From NCBI RefSeq assembly GCF_030316895.1, contig NZ_JASZYV010000001.1, positions 1,426,001 to 1,490,000 on the forward strand: 64,000 nt of DNA. The letters run 5' to 3'. Source of the stretch: Variovorax dokdonensis (GTDB taxonomy: Bacteria > Pseudomonadota > Gammaproteobacteria > Burkholderiales > Burkholderiaceae_C). The notes beneath the pieces are model-generated. The model was not told where the DNA came from and made no database searches. It saw only the letters and a program-made list of their open reading frames with translations. Shown in pieces: positions 35,483 to 44,360 of this stretch. Numbering within the stretch: the stretch's first letter is position 1; each line of letters opens with the position of its first letter. The position numbers and the translations under genes were made by a program.

Positions 35483-36688
35483 ATGCAACGTCGTTCACTC
35501 GTCGCCACCGCTGCCGCGGTCGGTGCTCTGGCCATGTCGGCCTTCGCCATTCCGGCTGCTGCTGCGGACAAGGAAATCCGCATCGCCCACGTCTACAGCA
35601 AGACCGGCCCGCTGGAGGCCTATGGCAAGCAGACCCAGATCGGCCTGATGATGGGTCTGGAATACGCCACCGGCGGCAGCATGACCGTCGGCGGCAAGAA
35701 GATCGTGGTGATCGAGAAGGACGACCAGGGCAAGCCGGACCTGGGCAAGTCGCTGCTGGCAGCGGCCTATTCCGACGACAAGGCTGACCTGGCCATCGGC
35801 CCCACGTCGTCGGGCGTGGCGCTGGCGCTTCTGCCGGTGGCCGAGGAGTACAAGAAGATCCTGCTGGTCGAGCCGGCCGTGGCCGATTCGATCACCGGCG
35901 ACAAGTGGAACAAGTACATCTTCCGTACCGGCCGCAATTCGAGCCAGGACGCCATCAGCAACGCCGTGGCCGTCGACAAGGAAGGCACCTCCATCGTCAT
36001 GCTGGCGCAGGACTACGCGTTCGGGCGCGACGGTGTGAAGGCCTTCAAGGACGCGCTGAAGAAGGCCAAGATCGTCCACGAGGAATACCTGCCGCCGGCC
36101 ACCACCGATTTCACTGCCGGCATTGCCCGCATGGTGGATGCGCTCAAGGACAAGCCGGGCCGCAAGATCATTGCCGTGGTGTGGGCGGGTGCCACCAACC
36201 CGTTCAACGCGCTGGCCGATGCGGACCTCAAGAGCCGCTACAACATCGAGGTGGGCTCGGGCGGCAACATCCTGCCGGCCATGGCCGCCTACAAGCGCTT
36301 CCCGGGCATGGAGGGCGCCACCTACTACTACTTCGGCATCCCCAAGAACCCGGTGAACGAGGCGATGGTTTCGGCGCACTACAAGGAGTTCAAGGCACCG
36401 CCGGACTTCTTCACCGCCGGCGGCTTCTCCGCCGCGATGGCCGTGGTCACCGCGCTGAAGAAGACCGAAGGCAACACCAGCACCAACAAGCTCATCTCGA
36501 CCATGGAAGGCATGAGCTTCGATACGCCCAAGGGCAAGATGACCTTCCGCAAGGAAGACCACCAGGCCATGCAGAGCATGTATCACTTCAAGATCAAGGT
36601 GGACCCGGCGTTCGCCTGGGGCGTGCCTGAACTCGTTCACGAGATCAAGCCCGAGGAAATGAACATCCCGATCAAGAACAAGCGATAG
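35483..36688 (+). CDS. ABC transporter periplasmic substrate-binding protein (Peripla_BP_6 / LivK type)
   Basis: Periplasmic binding protein of 401 residues for a Liv-type importer. Residues 1-26 are a classical signal peptide ending AAAADKE. The mature protein has the type I two-lobe fold; recognisable are IRIAHVYSKTGPLEAYGKQ at the start and AIGPTSSGVALALLPVAEE around residue 115. In many betaproteobacteria this subfamily binds aromatic or dicarboxylic acids rather than leucine, so the substrate stays open. AGGAGA lies 8 bp before the ATG at 35483. It is the first gene of the sigma-54-controlled operon; a large stem-loop follows it, which could favour higher expression of this gene over the downstream membrane components. 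Confidence 0.9.
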   Translation: MQRRSLVATAAAVGALAMSAFAIPAAAADKEIRIAHVYSKTGPLEAYGKQTQIGLMMGLEYATGGSMTVGGKKIVVIEKDDQGKPDLGKSLLAAAYSDDKADLAIGPTSSGVALALLPVAEEYKKILLVEPAVADSITGDKWNKYIFRTGRNSSQDAISNAVAVDKEGTSIVMLAQDYAFGRDGVKAFKDALKKAKIVHEEYLPPATTDFTAGIARMVDALKDKPGRKIIAVVWAGATNPFNALADADLKSRYNIEVGSGGNILPAMAAYKRFPGMEGATYYYFGIPKNPVNEAMVSAHYKEFKAPPDFFTAGGFSAAMAVVTALKKTEGNTSTNKLISTMEGMSFDTPKGKMTFRKEDHQAMQSMYHFKIKVDPAFAWGVPELVHEIKPEEMNIPIKNKR

Positions 36689-36713
36689 ATCGATCGCTGG
36701 CGCCCTGAGGCGG

Positions 36714-36756
36714 GGCACGACCCGTGGTCCGGCAAGGCCGGTTCCGCGGGCGTGCC
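36714..36756 (+). promoter_or_regulatory. Extended stem-loop between binding protein and ATPase genes
   Basis: Arms GGCACG / CGTGCC, then CCCGTGG / CCGCGGG (one mismatch) and an inner CCGGC / GCCGG around AAG form a long imperfect hairpin without a T-run. Such structures after binding-protein genes often protect the upstream mRNA and lower expression of later genes. Confidence 0.5.
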
Positions 36757-36840
36757 GAAGGGCTTCGCTTCGCTTGCCGGTGAATCCGGCGCAACTCCAC
36801 TTTTCTCTTCCTCGCGACGAAGTCGGCGCTGGGAACACTC

Positions 36841-37608
36841 ATGCTTGAAACCAGGGATCTGACCATTCGCTTCGGCGGGCACGTGGCGGTCAACGCCGTG
36901 TCCTGCAGCTTCGCACCGGGCACGCTGACGGCCATCGTGGGCCCCAATGGCGCAGGCAAGACGACGTACTTCAACCTGATCTCGGGGCAGCTCAAGGCGA
37001 GCGCCGGGACGGTGTCGCTGGACGGGCGGTCGCTCACCGGAATGGCGCCGTCGGCCCGCACAAGAGCGGGACTCGGACGCGCGTTCCAGTTGACCAACCT
37101 GTTCCCGCATCTGACGGTGCTGGAAAACGTGCGCCTGGCGGTTCAGGCCACTCGAGATGGCACGCACCGGCGTGGGCTGAAGCTGTGGAGCATCTGGAGC
37201 GACCACCGCGATCTGGTGGCCCGCGCCGACGAGATCCTGACCCAGGTGGCCCTCAAGGCGAGGGAACACGACGCCGTGGCCAGCCTGCCGCACGGCGACC
37301 AGCGCAAGCTGGAGGTGGCGCTGCTCATCGCACTGGAGCCCAAGGTCTTCATGTTCGACGAACCCACCGCGGGCATGAACGCGGCCGAGGCGCCGGTCAT
37401 CCTCGATCTGATCCGTCAGCTCAAGCAGGACCGCAGCAAGACCATCCTTCTGGTGGAGCACAAGATGGACGTGGTGCGCGAACTGGCCGACCGCATCATC
37501 GTGCTGCACAACGGCACGCTGGTGGCCGATGGAGAGCCGGCCGAAGTGATTGCCTCGCCGGTGGTGCAGGAAGCCTACCTGGGCGTGAGCACGAAGGAGG
37601 CCGCATGA
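36841..37608 (+). CDS. livG: Liv-type ABC transporter ATP-binding protein (LivG)
   Basis: First ATPase of the importer, 255 residues. Walker A is GPNGAGKTT (about 37-45). The LivG-specific long insert between Walker A and the signature contains GLGRAFQLTNLFPHLTVLENV. The Q-loop and the degenerate signature LPHGDQRKLEVA are typical of LivG, followed by the Walker B FMFDEPTAGMN. The C-terminal BCA_ABC_TP tail is present. It partners with LivF and the two permeases. Its stop overlaps the livF start (ATGA). Confidence 0.92.
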   Translation: MLETRDLTIRFGGHVAVNAVSCSFAPGTLTAIVGPNGAGKTTYFNLISGQLKASAGTVSLDGRSLTGMAPSARTRAGLGRAFQLTNLFPHLTVLENVRLAVQATRDGTHRRGLKLWSIWSDHRDLVARADEILTQVALKAREHDAVASLPHGDQRKLEVALLIALEPKVFMFDEPTAGMNAAEAPVILDLIRQLKQDRSKTILLVEHKMDVVRELADRIIVLHNGTLVADGEPAEVIASPVVQEAYLGVSTKEAA

Positions 37609-38330
37609 GCGAGATGCTGCTCGACCTGCAAGGCGTGCATACGCACATCGGTGCGTACCACATCCTGCATGGCGTGGACCTGCAGGTGCCGCGCGCCCAA
37701 CTCACGATGCTTCTGGGCCGCAACGGCGCCGGCAAGACCACGACGCTGCGCACGATCATGGGCCTGTGGCAGGCCTCGCAAGGCAAGGTGAGCTTTGCCG
37801 GGCGCGACATCACCCGGCTGCGCACGCCGCAGATCGCAGAACTGGGCATTGCCTACGTGCCGGAGAACATGGGCATCTTCTCGGACCTGACGGTCAAGGA
37901 GAACATGCTGCTGGCCGCGCGCGCCGCCCGCACGGCCGACGACATCGATACGCAGCGGCTCGAGTGGATCTTCCAGCTCTTTCCGGCCGTGCAGAAGTTC
38001 TGGAACCATCCGGCCGGCAAGCTTTCGGGCGGGCAGAAGCAGATGCTGGCGGTCGCGCGGGCGATCGTCGAGCCGCGCGAATTGCTGATCGTGGACGAAC
38101 CCAGCAAGGGCCTGGCGCCGGCCATCATCAACAACATGATCGACGCGTTCGCCGAGCTCAAGTCGCGCGGCGTGACGATCCTGCTGGTCGAGCAGAACCT
38201 CAACTTCGCCCAGCGGCTGGGCGATCACGTGGCGGTGATGGACAACGGGCGTCTGGTGCACGCCGGTCGCATGGCCGCCTTCTCGGAAGACGTGCAGTTG
38301 CAGCAGCGACTGCTGGGGCTGGCACTGTGA
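37605..38330 (+). CDS. livF: Liv-type ABC transporter ATP-binding protein (LivF)
   Basis: Second ATPase, 241 residues. Walker A is GRNGAGKTT, the LivF segment YVPENMGIFSDLTVKEN follows, the signature is LSGGQKQMLAVARA, and Walker B is LLIVDEPSKGLAP. Start and stop both overlap neighbouring genes (ATGA with livG, GTGA with the permease), indicating translational coupling throughout the operon. Confidence 0.93.
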   Translation: MSEMLLDLQGVHTHIGAYHILHGVDLQVPRAQLTMLLGRNGAGKTTTLRTIMGLWQASQGKVSFAGRDITRLRTPQIAELGIAYVPENMGIFSDLTVKENMLLAARAARTADDIDTQRLEWIFQLFPAVQKFWNHPAGKLSGGQKQMLAVARAIVEPRELLIVDEPSKGLAPAIINNMIDAFAELKSRGVTILLVEQNLNFAQRLGDHVAVMDNGRLVHAGRMAAFSEDVQLQQRLLGLAL

Positions 38331-39367
38331 ACGCGCCGGCCACTACCCAGGCGCCGGACGCAGGCGGCGCCGCAGGAACCCGAACCATGTTTCGCGACAT
38401 CGACTACAAGCCGCTGTTGCTGGCGCCCGTGCTGGCGCTGGTGGCGCTGCCGCTCACCGGCTCCTTTTCCACCTGGCTCACGCTGACGGTGGCGGGGCTG
38501 GCGATGGGCATGATCATCTTCATCATTGCCTCGGGCCTGACGCTGGTCTTCGGCTTGATGGACGTGCTGAACTTCGGCCACGGCGTGTTCATCGCGCTGG
38601 GTGCCTTCGTGGCCAGCAGCGTGCTGGCGCTGATGGGCGACTGGACCGGCTCCCAGTCGCTCCTGCTCAACCTGATGGCCGTGTTCCCGGCCATGCTCGT
38701 CGCCATGTTGGTCGCCGGCGCCGTCGGCCTGGCGTTCGAGCGGCTGATCGTGCGACCGGTCTATGGCCAGCATCTCAAGCAGATCCTGATCACGATGGGC
38801 GGCATGATCATCGGCGAGGAGATCATCAAGGTGATCTGGGGCCCCGCCCAATTGCCGCTGCCCTTGCCAGAGGCGCTGCGCGGGTCGATCTTCGTGATGG
38901 ATGCCGCCATCAGCAAATACCGCCTGCTGGCGGTGGTGGTGGGCCTGGCGGTGTTCGGCCTCATGGCATGGACCCTGGCGCGGACCAAGATCGGCCTGCT
39001 CATCCGTGCGGGCGTGCAGGACCGCGAAATGGTCGAGTCGCTGGGCTACCGCATCGGCCGCCTGTTCATCGGCGTGTTCGTGGCCGGCAGTGCGCTGGCC
39101 GGCCTGGGCGGCACGATGTGGGGGCTGTTCCAGCAGAACCTCATCCCCCAGATGGGCGCGCAGGTGAACGTGCTCATCTTCATCGTGATCATCATCGGCG
39201 GCCTGGGCTCGACCGGCGGCGCGCTCATCGGCGCATTGCTGGTGGGTCTGATGAACAACTACGTGGGCTTCCTGCTGCCGGCGGCAACGCAGTTCTCGAC
39301 CATCGCGCTGATGGTGGTGGTGCTGCTCTGGCGTCCGCAGGGCGTGTACCCGGTGGTCAACCGCTGA
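38327..39367 (+). CDS. livH: Liv-type ABC transporter permease (LivH)
   Basis: Membrane permease of the branched-chain-amino-acid type. About eight hydrophobic helices, with the family motif GLTLVFGLMDVLNFGHG near the N-terminus and the EAA-like loop GRLFIGVFVAGSALAGLGG. The GTG at 38327 overlaps the livF stop (GTGA) and gives 346 residues with a polar 20-residue leader; an ATG at 38387 starting MFRDIDYK would be an equally reasonable start. Together with LivM it forms the translocation pore. Confidence 0.9.
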   Translation: MNAPATTQAPDAGGAAGTRTMFRDIDYKPLLLAPVLALVALPLTGSFSTWLTLTVAGLAMGMIIFIIASGLTLVFGLMDVLNFGHGVFIALGAFVASSVLALMGDWTGSQSLLLNLMAVFPAMLVAMLVAGAVGLAFERLIVRPVYGQHLKQILITMGGMIIGEEIIKVIWGPAQLPLPLPEALRGSIFVMDAAISKYRLLAVVVGLAVFGLMAWTLARTKIGLLIRAGVQDREMVESLGYRIGRLFIGVFVAGSALAGLGGTMWGLFQQNLIPQMGAQVNVLIFIVIIIGGLGSTGGALIGALLVGLMNNYVGFLLPAATQFSTIALMVVVLLWRPQGVYPVVNR

Positions 39368-39379
39368 AGCGAGCCGAAC

Positions 39380-40444
39380 ATGTTGAGCAGACTCATTTCC
39401 CACGACCTGCCACGCAGCCGACTGCTGGCGGTGATTCTTGCGGCCATCGTGCTTGCGCTGCTGGTCGCGCCGTTTGCGTTCCCGGGCGTCAAGGCGTTGA
39501 ACGTGGCGGCCAAGATCCTGGTGTTCATCGTCCTGGTGGCGAGCTTCGACCTGCTGCTGGGCTACACGGGCATCGTCAGTTTCGCGCACACGATGTTCTT
39601 CGGCATCGGGGCCTACGGCATCGCCATCGCTTCCACGCGCCTGGGGCCGACCTGGATGTCGATGGGCGTCGGCGTGGCCTGCGCGCTTGCGCTTTCGCTC
39701 GTGCTTTCGCTGGCCATCGGCCTGTTCTCGCTGCGGGTGAGGGCGATCTTCTTCGCCATGATCACGCTGGCAGTGGCGGCGGCCTTCCAGACGCTGGCCT
39801 CGCAGCTCTCGGTGTTCACCGGCGGGGAGGACGGCCTGTCGTTCAAGCTGCCCGAACTGATCTCGCCGAGCTTCGAGTTCGCCGAGGAGCCCTTCCTGGG
39901 CGCTTCGCTCGACGGTCGCCTCCTGTGCTACTACCTGCTGTTCGTGGTGGCCGTCGTGCTGGTGCTGGCCATGCTGCGCATCGTCAACTCGCCATTCGGC
40001 CGCGTGCTGCAGGCGATTCGCGAGAACGAATTCCGTGCCGAGGCCATCGGCTATCGGGTGGTGGTGTATCGCACGGTGTCGTCGATGCTCTCGGCCCTGT
40101 TCGCCACCTTGGCCGGCTGCATGCTGGCGATCTGGCTGCGCTACAACGGCCCGGACACCTCGCTGTCGTTCGAGATCATGGTCGACGTGCTGCTGATCGT
40201 GGTGATCGGCGGCATGGGCACCATCTACGGCGCGGTGATCGGCGCGGCGCTCTTCGTGGTGGCGCAAAGCTATCTGCAGGACTTGCTGCGCATGGGCAGC
40301 GAGGCTTCGGCATCGCTGCCCTGGCTGGCGGCCGTGCTGTCGCCGGACCGCTGGCTGCTGTGGCTGGGCGTGCTGTTCGTCCTGTCGGTCTACTACTTCC
40401 CGACCGGCGTGGTCGGCAAACTTCGTGCAAGGGCCGCGTCATGA
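39380..40444 (+). CDS. livM: Liv-type ABC transporter permease (LivM)
   Basis: Second permease, 354 residues with about nine hydrophobic helices. The family segment FDLLLGYTGIVSFAHTMFFGIG appears near residue 53-74 (given here only as its key part, LGYTGIVSFAHTM), followed later by the EAA-like loop GRVLQAIRENEFRAEAIGY. The start follows livH by 12 bp, and its stop overlaps the hydrolase start (ATGA). Confidence 0.92.
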   Translation: MLSRLISHDLPRSRLLAVILAAIVLALLVAPFAFPGVKALNVAAKILVFIVLVASFDLLLGYTGIVSFAHTMFFGIGAYGIAIASTRLGPTWMSMGVGVACALALSLVLSLAIGLFSLRVRAIFFAMITLAVAAAFQTLASQLSVFTGGEDGLSFKLPELISPSFEFAEEPFLGASLDGRLLCYYLLFVVAVVLVLAMLRIVNSPFGRVLQAIRENEFRAEAIGYRVVVYRTVSSMLSALFATLAGCMLAIWLRYNGPDTSLSFEIMVDVLLIVVIGGMGTIYGAVIGAALFVVAQSYLQDLLRMGSEASASLPWLAAVLSPDRWLLWLGVLFVLSVYYFPTGVVGKLRARAAS

Positions 40445-41328
40445 GCCAGTCCAGCCTTTCCCCCGTATCGCGCTACGCCCGGCTTGCCGGCCGAGAGATC
40501 CACTGGGTCGAATGGGGCGGCGCCGATGCGCCCGCCGTCATCGCGTGGCACGGCCTGGCGCGCACCGGGCGCGACATGGACGAGCTGGCCCTGCACCTGG
40601 CCGGCGCCGGCTTCCGCGTGATCTGCCCCGACACCATCGGCCGCGGCCTGAGCCAGTGGAGCCCGGTGCCGGCGCAGGAATACCGCCTGGCCTTCTATGC
40701 CCGCCTTGCCGACGCACTGTGCGAGCACCTCGGACTGGAACGGGTGCATTGGGTGGGCACGTCGATGGGCGGCGCGATCGGCACTGTCTGCGCTGGCGGC
40801 ATGTTCGAGCCGCGCATGAAGGCGCGCATCGCCAGCCTGGTGCTCAACGACAACGCGCCGGCCCTGGCGCCGGCGGCCATCGAACGCATTCGCGCCTACG
40901 CCGGCAATCCACCGGCCTTCGACACCGTGTGCGAGCTCGAAGCGTTCTTCCGCACCGTCTACAAGCCCTATGGCTGGCTGAGCGACGCGCAATGGCGCCG
41001 CCTGACCGAGACGTCGACGCGCCGCCTGCCCGACGGCCGCGTCACGCCGCACTATGACCCGGCGATGGTCCAGCAATTTGCCGGGCCAGGCGACGACTAC
41101 CTCATCTGGTCGCACTACGACGCCATCGATGTGCCGGTGCTTTGCCTGCGCGGCGTCGATTCGGACCTGGTTCTGCCGGAAACGATCCAGGAGATGCGCC
41201 AGCGCGGCCCGGGCGAGCGCGGCGCGCTGACGGTGATCGAGGTGCCCGGCTGCGGGCATGCGCCGGCGCTCAACGTGCCCGAGCAAGTGGAGCCGATCGA
41301 GGCGTTCATCCGGGCGGCTGGCGGCTGA
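40441..41328 (+). CDS. Alpha/beta hydrolase at the end of the Liv-type operon
   Basis: Cytoplasmic alpha/beta hydrolase of 295 residues. The oxyanion strand is AWHGLARTG, the nucleophile elbow is GTSMGG with Ser108, the acid lies in RGVDSDLV and the catalytic His in PGCGHAP. The cap region is small. Translation is coupled to livM. Being part of a sigma-54-regulated import operon, it probably cleaves an ester, lactone or C-C bond in the imported compound or its breakdown product, as in aromatic catabolism. The specific reaction cannot be read from the sequence. Confidence 0.85.
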   Translation: MSQSSLSPVSRYARLAGREIHWVEWGGADAPAVIAWHGLARTGRDMDELALHLAGAGFRVICPDTIGRGLSQWSPVPAQEYRLAFYARLADALCEHLGLERVHWVGTSMGGAIGTVCAGGMFEPRMKARIASLVLNDNAPALAPAAIERIRAYAGNPPAFDTVCELEAFFRTVYKPYGWLSDAQWRRLTETSTRRLPDGRVTPHYDPAMVQQFAGPGDDYLIWSHYDAIDVPVLCLRGVDSDLVLPETIQEMRQRGPGERGALTVIEVPGCGHAPALNVPEQVEPIEAFIRAAGG

Positions 41329-41408
41329 GGAAGCAGCTGCGGGCGCGGCAAGCAGACTTTCCAGAGGCGCTCCACAATCGCCGCTGCCTCAGTTCTGGAG
41401 CCCTTTCG

Positions 41409-41930
41409 ATGGCGATTTCTCTATTCGACGCTTCCGTGCCGGTTTTCCTGCGCGGTCTTCATCAACTCGCGCACGTCCTCGACAAGGGGCTGGCCCATGC
41501 CAAGGCCACCGGCATCGATCCCGACTCGCTGGTGGAGGCGCGCCTCGCGCCGGACATGTTCACGCTGACAGGGCAGATCCGGACGGCGAGCGACGCCTCC
41601 AAGCTCGGCACCGCACGCATCGCGGGCCTGACGGCGCCCGTCTTTGCCGACGACGAGACCACCTACGCGCAACTTCAGGAACGCACTGCCAAGACGATCG
41701 CCTGGATCAAGACCGTCGAGCGCGGCGCGATCGACGGCCATGAAGACCGCATCGTCACGATCAAGGCGCGCGGCGAAGAGCTGCAACTCGCGGCGCAGGC
41801 CTATCTGCTGCAGTTCGCGCTGCCCAATTTCTTCTTCCACGTGACCACCGCCTACGACGTGCTGCGCCACAGCGGCGTGCCGCTCGGCAAGCCGGACTAC
41901 CTGGGCCCGTTCTGGAAGCCGGTGGGCTGA
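41409..41930 (+). CDS. DUF1993 family protein
   Basis: A 173-residue cytoplasmic protein of the DUF1993 family, a DinB-like four-helix-bundle group. Seen are the start SLFDASVPVFLRGLHQLAHVL, the middle segment FADDETTYAQLQERTAKTI and the C-terminal NFFFHVTTAYDVLRHSGVPLGKPDYLG region (only key parts cited). Function is unknown; the related DinB/YfiT fold can bind a metal, and His residues in the last helix would fit that. Separate transcription unit, 80 bp after the hydrolase gene. Confidence 0.82.
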   Translation: MAISLFDASVPVFLRGLHQLAHVLDKGLAHAKATGIDPDSLVEARLAPDMFTLTGQIRTASDASKLGTARIAGLTAPVFADDETTYAQLQERTAKTIAWIKTVERGAIDGHEDRIVTIKARGEELQLAAQAYLLQFALPNFFFHVTTAYDVLRHSGVPLGKPDYLGPFWKPVG

Positions 41931-42023
41931 CGTGGCGCAACGGCCAGAGCATGGGCGGCGCGTAACCTGAAGGGCGTCGCCAACGAATAGGCAGGTGGAC
42001 CGCCTTCGGTTTGCCTCACGGCC

Positions 42024-42740
42024 TTGTTGCCGCTGCCTGCCTTGTCGAACCAGATCGCCATTGCCTTCCTGGCTGGCGTGGCCACCATTGCCGCGCCTTG
42101 CGTGCTGCCCGCCTTGCCGGTCATCCTGGGCGGCTCGGTGGGCACGGCCGGGCGAGGGCGGCCGCTTGTGATCGTGGCCGGCTTTGTTGCCGCGTTCGCC
42201 GGCGTCACGCTGGCTTTTTCCTTGTTCAACCACATCGCCGGCGTGTCGCCACAGGCGCTGCGCAATCTGGCGATTGCAGGCCTGCTGCTGTTCGGTCTGT
42301 CGATGCTCTGGCGCGCGCCGTTCAAGCGGGCCTTTGCGGCGGCTGGCCGCGCGCTGGCGCCCTTGGGCACCCGGCCCGTCGGCACTGGATTGCCTGGCGC
42401 GTTCCTGATCGGGTTGACGCTCGGCGCGGTGTGGACGCCATGCGCCGGCCCGGCGCTGGGCCTGGTGCTGGTCGCACTGGCGACCGAGCCGGAGCCGCAT
42501 CGCGCGGCCGTCGTGCTGTGCGCCTATGCAGTCGGCGCGGGCGTGCCGATGCTGCTGCTGGCCTACAGCGGCCAATGGGCCAGCGCGAGGGCACGGTGGC
42601 TGGCGCAGCACCTGGGCGCGATCCAGCGCGGGCTTGGGCTGCTGGTCGTTGCAACGGCCGTCGCCATGTTCCTGCAGTACGACGTCGTCTTTACCGCCTG
42701 GGCACTGCGGTTTCTTCCCGCCATCTCACAAGGACTCTGA
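42024..42740 (+). CDS. CcdA/DsbD-like transmembrane thiol-disulfide protein
   Basis: Inner membrane protein of about 238 residues with six hydrophobic helices. It carries the two hallmark cysteine motifs of CcdA/DsbD-beta proteins: APCVLP (Cys26) in helix 1 and TPCAGP (Cys140) in helix 4. These carry electrons from cytoplasmic thioredoxin to periplasmic partners. The redoxin gene follows after 2 bp, so the two likely form a reducing pathway, for example to keep apocytochrome or other cysteines reduced. The best start is TTG at 42024; no ATG or GTG lies close in frame, so the N-terminus is less certain. Confidence 0.85.
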   Translation: MLPLPALSNQIAIAFLAGVATIAAPCVLPALPVILGGSVGTAGRGRPLVIVAGFVAAFAGVTLAFSLFNHIAGVSPQALRNLAIAGLLLFGLSMLWRAPFKRAFAAAGRALAPLGTRPVGTGLPGAFLIGLTLGAVWTPCAGPALGLVLVALATEPEPHRAAVVLCAYAVGAGVPMLLLAYSGQWASARARWLAQHLGAIQRGLGLLVVATAVAMFLQYDVVFTAWALRFLPAISQGL

Positions 42741-42742
42741 CC

Positions 42743-43276
42743 ATGACCTCGATCGATCGCCGAAGCTTTTCCATCGCACTGGCTGCGGGTGCACTGGCCA
42801 GCCCCTGGTCGGCGCGCGCCGCAACCGGGCCCGATCTGCCCGACCTGGGGGCCGCGCCGGAGTTCACCGGCCTGGGCCAGTGGTTCAACTCGGCGCCGCT
42901 CACGCTCGCGAGCTTGCGCGGCAAGGTGGTGCTGGTCGACTTCTGGACCTTCGGCTGCGTGAACTGCGCCAACACCATGCCGCACGTGGTGCGCTGGTAC
43001 GACCGGTATGCGGCGCGCGGCTTCGTGGTCGTGGGCATCCACACGCCCGAATTCGGCTACGAGAAATTGGCGGCCAACGTGCAGACCGCGCTGGGGCGCT
43101 TCGACATTCGCTTTCCGGTGGCGCAGGACAACGACTTCGCCACCTGGAAGGCATGGCGCAACCAGTATTGGCCTGCCTTCTACCTGGTCGACCAGGCCGG
43201 GCGCGTGCGCCGCCGGCACTTCGGCGAAGGCGAATACGCGCAGATGGACCAGGCGATCAGCGCGCTTCTGGCTTAG
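42743..43276 (+). CDS. Exported thioredoxin-like redoxin (TlpA/DipZ type), CVNC active site
   Basis: Periplasmic thiol-disulfide protein of 177 residues. The N-terminus has a twin-arginine-like signal (DRRSFSIALAAG) ending at ARAA. The active site is FWTFGCVNCANTMP with Cys72 and Cys75; CxNC is typical of the C-terminal domain of DipZ-like and some TlpA-like proteins. The cis-proline loop reads YWPAFYLVDQAG. Its partner is the CcdA-like protein encoded immediately upstream. The 3' end overlaps the convergent hemH by 20 bp. Confidence 0.87.
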   Translation: MTSIDRRSFSIALAAGALASPWSARAATGPDLPDLGAAPEFTGLGQWFNSAPLTLASLRGKVVLVDFWTFGCVNCANTMPHVVRWYDRYAARGFVVVGIHTPEFGYEKLAANVQTALGRFDIRFPVAQDNDFATWKAWRNQYWPAFYLVDQAGRVRRRHFGEGEYAQMDQAISALLA

Positions 43277-44345
43277 GCACGGCGCCTGCGCCAGCGTCCC
43301 CACCGGCCGCCGTGCGCTGCGTGGGCCAGCCGCCCATGTGCCGCTGCGCGATGGCGGCCAACGCGTCGATCCATTCGGCGTCGTCGTTGAGGCAGGGGAT
43401 GTAGCGGTACTCCCGGCCGCCGGCAGCGACGAACGTGTCGCGGCCTTCCATCGCGATCTCTTCCAGCGTTTCGAGGCAGTCGCTGGTGAAGCCCGGGCAC
43501 ATCACGTCGAGGCGGTGCGTGCCTTGGCCGCCCAGTTCGTGCAGCACGGCTTCGGTCGACGGCTCCAGCCACTTGGCCTTGCCGAAGCGCGACTGGAAGC
43601 TCACGCGCCATTGCGACTGCGACAACTGAAGCCGCTGCGCGAGCAGGCCTGCGGTGGCCATGCATTGTTGCGAGTAAGGGTCGCCCAGCTTGGCGGTGCG
43701 CTCGGGCACGCCATGGAAGCTCATCAACAGCATGTCGCCACGGCCGTTGGCCTGCCAGTGCCGCTGCACGCTGTGGGCCAGCGCATCGATGTAGCCGGGG
43801 TCGTCGTGATAGTCAGCCACGAAGCGGAACTCGGGCAGGCGGCGAATGTCCCGCGACCAGTCGTTGACCGCATCGATCACGCTGGCCGTGGTGGTGCCGG
43901 AATACTGCGGATAGGCCGGAAGCACCAGCACGCGCTGGACGCCCTCGGCCTTCAGCGCGTCGAGCCGGGCGCCGATGGCCGGCTGGCCGTAGCGCATCGC
44001 CTCTTGAACCTGCACCGCATGGCCGCGTGAATCGAGCAGGCCGCGCAAGGCGACGGCCTGGCGCGCACTCCATACCTTGAGCGGCGAGCCCTCGGGCAGC
44101 CAGATGCTGGCGTACTTGGCGGCCGACTTGGCCGGACGGGTGCGAAGGATGATGCCGCGCAGGATGGGCTGCCACAGTGCGGCCGGGAGTTCGACCACGC
44201 GCTGGTCGGACAGGAACTGGGCCAGGTAGGGCCGCACGGCCTTGGCGGTCGGCGCGTCGGGCGAACCCAGGTTGCACCACAGCACCGCGGTGCGGGGAAG
44301 GGCGTTGGAGGAGGTGGGTTGAGTGGGTTCGGGGCGAAAGGCCAT
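43257..44345 (-). CDS. hemH: Ferrochelatase HemH
   Basis: Inserts ferrous iron into protoporphyrin IX, the last step of protoheme synthesis. The 362-residue length is typical. Seen are LWCNLGSPDAP near the N-terminus, the conserved YPQYSGTTTASV (145-156), the catalytic His211 in LMSFHGVPERT, and the C-terminal GFTSDCLETLEEI segment with its essential acidic residue. The C-terminus has a Gly/Ala/Pro tail that overlaps the redoxin gene on the other strand. It is divergent from the HAD gene with only 15 bp between starts, so promoters must lie partly within coding sequence. Confidence 0.95.
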   Translation of the reverse strand: MAFRPEPTQPTSSNALPRTAVLWCNLGSPDAPTAKAVRPYLAQFLSDQRVVELPAALWQPILRGIILRTRPAKSAAKYASIWLPEGSPLKVWSARQAVALRGLLDSRGHAVQVQEAMRYGQPAIGARLDALKAEGVQRVLVLPAYPQYSGTTTASVIDAVNDWSRDIRRLPEFRFVADYHDDPGYIDALAHSVQRHWQANGRGDMLLMSFHGVPERTAKLGDPYSQQCMATAGLLAQRLQLSQSQWRVSFQSRFGKAKWLEPSTEAVLHELGGQGTHRLDVMCPGFTSDCLETLEEIAMEGRDTFVAAGGREYRYIPCLNDDAEWIDALAAIAQRHMGGWPTQRTAAGGDAGAGAVPKPEAR

Positions 44346-44360
44346 GCGCTATTCTCGTGC

